In this document: positions 33,812 to 36,833 of the stretch, piece after piece
How positions within the stretch are numbered: position 1 is the first letter of the stretch
How the letters are laid out: each line of letters opens with the position of its first letter
Source of the DNA: JBAZWE01 sp041658605
Lineage (GTDB): Bacteria; Actinomycetota; Thermoleophilia; BMS3ABIN01
DNA: 36,833 nucleotides
Direction: 5' to 3'
Assembly: GCA_041658605.1 (NCBI GenBank)
Contig: JBAZZU010000021.1
Span: 1 to 36,833, forward strand
Program-made: the position numbers and the translations under genes
Notes under the pieces: generated by a model
Database searches by the model: none
Told to the model about the DNA's origin: nothing
What the model saw: the letters and a program-made list of their open reading frames with translations, nothing else

Positions 33812-34669
33812 ATGGCTGGAGGAAGAATCGGAGTCATCGGCGGCTCGGGCTTTTATGAGCTGCTGGAAAATCCCCGCGAGGAGCTTGTTTCGACGCCTTT
33901 CGGCAGCCCCAGCGGCGCCATCACCATCGGCGAGCTGGGCGGCCGCGAGGTCTGTTTCCTGCCCCGCCACGACAGGGGCCACAGGATACTGCCCAGCGAC
34001 CTGCCGTTCCAGGCCAACATCCTGGCGATGAAGCAGCTGGGCGTGGAGTGGATCATCTCTTCGAGCGCCGTCGGCAGCATGAAGGAGGAGATCGAACCGG
34101 GGCACATGGTCATCCCCGACCAGTTCATCGACCGCACCCGGCAGCGCCGTTCCACCTTTTTCGGTGAAGGCTGCGTTGCGCATATCTCTTTTGCCGATCC
34201 TGTCTGCGGAAGCCTTTCGGCGCTTGTGGCCCAGGCCGCGCGCGACGCCGGCGCCACCGTCCACGAAGGCGGCACCTATGTCTGCATGGAGGGCCCGCAG
34301 TTCTCGACCCGCGCCGAATCGCTGGTCTACCGCGGCTGGGGCGTCGACGTCATCGGCATGACCAACCTGCAGGAAGCCAAGCTCGCGCGCGAGGCGGAGA
34401 TCTGCTACGCGACCCTCGCGCTGGCAACCGATTATGACTGCTGGTACGAGGGCGAGGAGGACGTGACTATCGCGCAGGTCATCGAAACGGTGACTAAAAA
34501 TGTGGCCATGGCCAAGAAGATAGTCGAGACAGCGATTCCGCGCATCATTGATGAGCGCACCTGCGCCTGCGCCAGTGCCATGCAGTACGGAATCATGACG
34601 GCGCCGGAGGTCATTCCGGAGGAGACGAAGATCAAGCTGAAAGATATTATCGGGAAATACATCAAGTAG
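33812..34669 (+). CDS. mtnP: S-methyl-5'-thioadenosine phosphorylase family
   Basis: 285 residues of the purine/MTA phosphorylase fold. GVIGGSGFYELLEN is the phosphate loop, LPRHDRGHRILPSDLPFQANI the ribose/phosphate region, SAVGSMKEEIEPGHMVIPDQFID and CMEGPQFSTRAES the active site, and MTNLQEAKLAREAEICYATLALATDYDCW the purine site. It recycles methylthioadenosine from polyamine synthesis and radical-SAM by-product pathways, or methylthioinosine. AAGGAG lies six bases before the ATG. A TATAAT at 33769-33774 is a candidate -10 without a clear -35. Confidence 0.93.
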   Translation: MAGGRIGVIGGSGFYELLENPREELVSTPFGSPSGAITIGELGGREVCFLPRHDRGHRILPSDLPFQANILAMKQLGVEWIISSSAVGSMKEEIEPGHMVIPDQFIDRTRQRRSTFFGEGCVAHISFADPVCGSLSALVAQAARDAGATVHEGGTYVCMEGPQFSTRAESLVYRGWGVDVIGMTNLQEAKLAREAEICYATLALATDYDCWYEGEEDVTIAQVIETVTKNVAMAKKIVETAIPRIIDERTCACASAMQYGIMTAPEVIPEETKIKLKDIIGKYIK

Positions 34670-34725
34670 TCTCATGCAGCTCATAAACGACCACCGATTA
34701 TCATGAGAGCATCATTGGAGATTCC

Positions 34726-36270
34726 TTGACAGAGAACCGCTGGATGCGTACGACCGGGTTCGCCGCTGTTGCTTGTTTTATGGTTGCGGCCGCGGTTATC
34801 AACTACTGGCCGATCCTCAATAATACGTTTATTGCAGACGACCATTTTTTTATCAATGCATTCCGTGTAACTCCTCTTTCAGGGATCGAATTACTGTTTA
34901 CAAAGCAGTCTCCTCTTTTCGTTCGGCCCATGACTATGTTTGTATTCTGGGTCCACAGCAGGATGTTCGGCCTCAACCCCTGGCCGGCGCATCTGATCAA
35001 CGTATTTCTGCATGGCGGCATCGCCTTCATGCTTTTCCTGTTCATTGAGCGCTTAGGGGCCCGAAAACTCACTGCGTTTGTCGCCGCCATCCTGTTTCTG
35101 CTTTCGCCGATCGCTCCCGAGGTGGTGACGTGGCTGTCCGGACGAGCCGATGAGCTTTCCTTGTTTTTCATGTTATTGGCCATGTTGCTATACAGCTTTT
35201 ATCTAACGAAAAGAAGCTGGGCTGCTTTCAGCGGTGCCATGCTGGCGGCAGCGGTTTCCCTGCTGAGCAAGGAGCAGGGATATATACTTATCATCCTTTT
35301 GCCCTCGATGGATTTCCTTTTTGGCGGAATATTTCTTCGAAGTGAAATAGATCCCAAGGAAGGATTAAAAGCCAAAACAGGTCAGATGTTGAAAGATGCG
35401 TGGTCGCAACTTACCGATCGTGGATTTATTTTTCGTCACTGCATTCTTCTGTCGCTTATTTGTGGAAACATTATTCTGCACTTGGCAATTCTGGGAAAAA
35501 TGGGCGGATATGAAGGCGTCCCCCTGATCGATGTACCAACAGTCGACGGTAGCCGGGCGACTTTCATAACTTTGATTTCACCACTGAACTCGGATGAGTT
35601 TTCATGGGAAACCATCCATGCCCTTGGTTATTATTCCGCGATGCTTGTCCTGACAGGGATTGCGCTTGTTTTTTCACGATGGCGCAAGACAAATGCAAAG
35701 GCGAGAAGATTATTGATTATGATGGTGATATTTTTCATCGCATCGGTGCTGCCGGCCAACTCGGCGATTTTCTCAACAGGCATCCACAGCACTCTGAAAG
35801 AAAGCCGCCTGCTTTACTCTGCAACCCTTTGCCTGCTGTCGATAATCGTCATCGCGCTGCTGGAATTCGGGTGGCAAAGGCTGGCCTGGAAGATTACAGC
35901 GCTAACTGCACTCTTACTGCTCGTGCCCGTCTACATTGTTGGATTAAACTTCAACAACCAGCCATGGCAACGCGCGGCTGCCGTCAATTACAGCATCCCG
36001 AAACAGACGGTGGAACTTGTGCCGAATCCGCCCCGGGATGCCAGATTGTACTTTTCACTCCCGCTTTTATATAAGGACAACTTCATCATGGGCTACGGTT
36101 TGGGCTATGGTTTTGAAGACTCCATAAAGGCGGCGTACGATCGTGATGACCTGGTTGTGATCAGGGTAAAAAAATATGAGTCCGAGCCGGTTCCGGATAG
36201 TCATGGATATATTTTTGATTACGATCTGGATAGCGGATTACTGGTATTGACCCGGGTCCCTGACTTATAA
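34726..36270 (+). CDS. GT-C family (TMTC/PMT-like) integral membrane glycosyltransferase
   Basis: 514 residues with about ten hydrophobic segments. Near the N-terminus NTFIADDHFF supplies the acidic motif of GT-C enzymes, and HLINVFLHGGIAFMLF, APEVVTWLSGRADELSLFFML and SLLSKEQGYILI are characteristic of TMTC-type O-mannosyltransferase-like proteins. The C-terminal ~120 residues are soluble. It probably transfers a sugar from a lipid carrier to protein or glycolipid outside the membrane. No TPR region follows, unlike animal TMTCs. It starts at TTG with TTGGAG upstream. Composition is more AT-rich than neighbouring genes, hinting at transfer. Confidence 0.75.
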   Translation: MTENRWMRTTGFAAVACFMVAAAVINYWPILNNTFIADDHFFINAFRVTPLSGIELLFTKQSPLFVRPMTMFVFWVHSRMFGLNPWPAHLINVFLHGGIAFMLFLFIERLGARKLTAFVAAILFLLSPIAPEVVTWLSGRADELSLFFMLLAMLLYSFYLTKRSWAAFSGAMLAAAVSLLSKEQGYILIILLPSMDFLFGGIFLRSEIDPKEGLKAKTGQMLKDAWSQLTDRGFIFRHCILLSLICGNIILHLAILGKMGGYEGVPLIDVPTVDGSRATFITLISPLNSDEFSWETIHALGYYSAMLVLTGIALVFSRWRKTNAKARRLLIMMVIFFIASVLPANSAIFSTGIHSTLKESRLLYSATLCLLSIIVIALLEFGWQRLAWKITALTALLLLVPVYIVGLNFNNQPWQRAAAVNYSIPKQTVELVPNPPRDARLYFSLPLLYKDNFIMGYGLGYGFEDSIKAAYDRDDLVVIRVKKYESEPVPDSHGYIFDYDLDSGLLVLTRVPDL

Positions 36271-36366
36271 ATCGCAGCCTGCATCTTTATACATTCGACG
36301 AGGTCGCGGGTCCATATATTGCACAATTCCATCGTTGCCGCAGCTATCCGCAACCGCCAAGCGGCT

Positions 36367-36501
36367 TTATAGTTCCTGATCGTACAAGGTGGACGACTTG
36401 TATGGGTCATCGTAGATGATTTCATATTTGCTTTTTGCTTCATCAAACCACTTGTGGAGTTGTCCCCTTTCGTTGACACACAGAGTTGGTAAAAAATACA
36501 T
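36367..36501 (-). CDS. Short frame resembling a truncated gene end
   Basis: 44 residues from ATG at 36501 to TAA at 36367. The C-terminal part (HKWFDEAKSKYEIIYDDPYK) reads like ordinary protein, but no ribosome-binding site is seen and the length suggests a remnant or the tail of a deleted gene. In the adjoining stretch 36271-36366 I see nothing coding. Confidence 0.3.
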   Translation of the reverse strand: MYFLPTLCVNERGQLHKWFDEAKSKYEIIYDDPYKSSTLYDQEL

Positions 36502-36502
36502 T
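36473..36502 (+). promoter_or_regulatory. Possible promoter before the IS3-like remnant
   Basis: A consensus TTGACA (36473-36478) is 18 bp from TACATT (36497-36502). It points to the ATG at 36529, which has GGGAG about ten bases upstream. Confidence 0.4.
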
Positions 36503-36528
36503 AGTTTTGTACCGGAAGGGAGCCAACA

Positions 36529-36583
36529 ATGTCGAGAGGGAAAGCGTTTCCGTCAGAGTTTCGCAGCGAAGCAGTGAAGCTAC
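36529..36583 (+). pseudogene. Remnant of IS3-family transposase OrfA
   Basis: The ATG at 36529 begins MSRGKAFPSEFRSEAVKL, which matches the N-terminus of IS3/IS3-group OrfA (helix-turn-helix start). Similarity ends after about 18 residues; the frame continues as unrelated sequence to 36762. The element is therefore truncated, and no OrfB or terminal inverted repeat is present. Confidence 0.55.
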
Positions 36584-36736
36584 CTCGCCAACGACCAATA
36601 CAAGGATGTCGATCTGGAGAAATACCGGCATGCCGTCCAGAGTCTGGAAAAAGACTTGAAAGGCAGCAAGCTAAAGATGTACCATTTTATCCTGGCCCGA
36701 TTAAAATCGGCCCAGAACTGGTACAGAGAAATCTGA
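36578..36736 (+). pseudogene. C-terminal fragment of an unidentified protein joined to the IS3 remnant
   Basis: In the +1-shifted frame right after the OrfA similarity ends, 52 codons read SYLANDQYKDVDLEKYRH and on to NWYREI before TGA at 36734. The composition is helical and protein-like, unlike the overlapping frame. It has no start of its own, since TGA at 36575 closes the frame upstream. It looks like the tail of another gene brought next to the IS remnant by a deletion. From 36737 to the window end I see no gene. Confidence 0.4.
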
Positions 36737-36833
36737 CTCGATATCCCGACCCCCAGTCTTAAGAGGCGGTTTTTCCACCGTGAAACCTGAAGCCATTAAT
36801 ACCGCGACTACGCTTCGCCGCGGTTCGATAACC

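Noticed and set aside
36815..36833. tRNA T-arm-like GGTTCGATAACC at the right edge
   Set aside because: No matching acceptor, D or anticodon arms on either strand within the window.

Overview
This is a bacterial chromosome segment, moderately GC-rich, with frequent GTG and TTG starts. The gene content suggests an anaerobe that uses selenocysteine, molybdenum or tungsten cofactors and sigma-54. Candidate lineages are deep-branching anaerobic Actinobacteriota, Desulfobacterota or Nitrospirota, but nothing here settles the phylum.

Region 1 (198-11740) is a molybdenum/formate block. A short-form hybrid cluster protein (hcp) lies on the plus strand. Everything else is on the minus strand and is transcribed from about 11740 downward: a Moco riboswitch, fused mobA-mobB, moaA, moaC, a MOSC protein, mogA, then a ZTP (pfl-motif) riboswitch with its own terminator, a very large selenocysteine formate dehydrogenase, a MoeA-like molybdopterin-binding protein and an FmdE-family protein. 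The formate dehydrogenase reads as two open frames only because an in-frame UGA (4973-4975) encodes Sec, and an fdhF-type SECIS hairpin follows it. Thus two RNA sensors, one for the cofactor and one for one-carbon/folate status, sit over the cofactor pathway and its probable client enzyme.

Region 2 (11796-16970) is a plus-strand signalling operon: a membrane histidine kinase, a hybrid kinase whose extracytoplasmic domain carries a CXXCH c-heme motif, a single-domain receiver, and a receiver-HD-GYP c-di-GMP phosphodiesterase, closed by a terminator.

Region 3 (16976-21454) holds a universal stress protein, an NhaA antiporter that appears to start at ATT, and a NarL/NarX-like two-component pair.

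Region 4 (21617-30384) is the most system-like part. A kinase/NtrC-type activator pair is divergent from a sigma-54 promoter with upstream GTTGC-N5-GCAAC palindromes. That promoter drives five genes: a 61-residue protein, a Usp-like protein sharing its N-terminal module, an 80-residue membrane protein, a TauE/SafE permease and a tandem Usp. A convergent minus-strand set (TauE/SafE, 156-residue membrane protein, tandem Usp) mirrors it.

Region 5 (30385-36833) is a looser mix: small ORFs, GGATGAC-type repeats flanking a DUF1844 gene, a PQQ-type sugar dehydrogenase lipoprotein, an FKBP lipoprotein, a methylthioadenosine phosphorylase, a TMTC-like GT-C membrane protein, and a gene-poor right end with IS3-family and other gene remnants. 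No tRNA, rRNA or CRISPR array was found.
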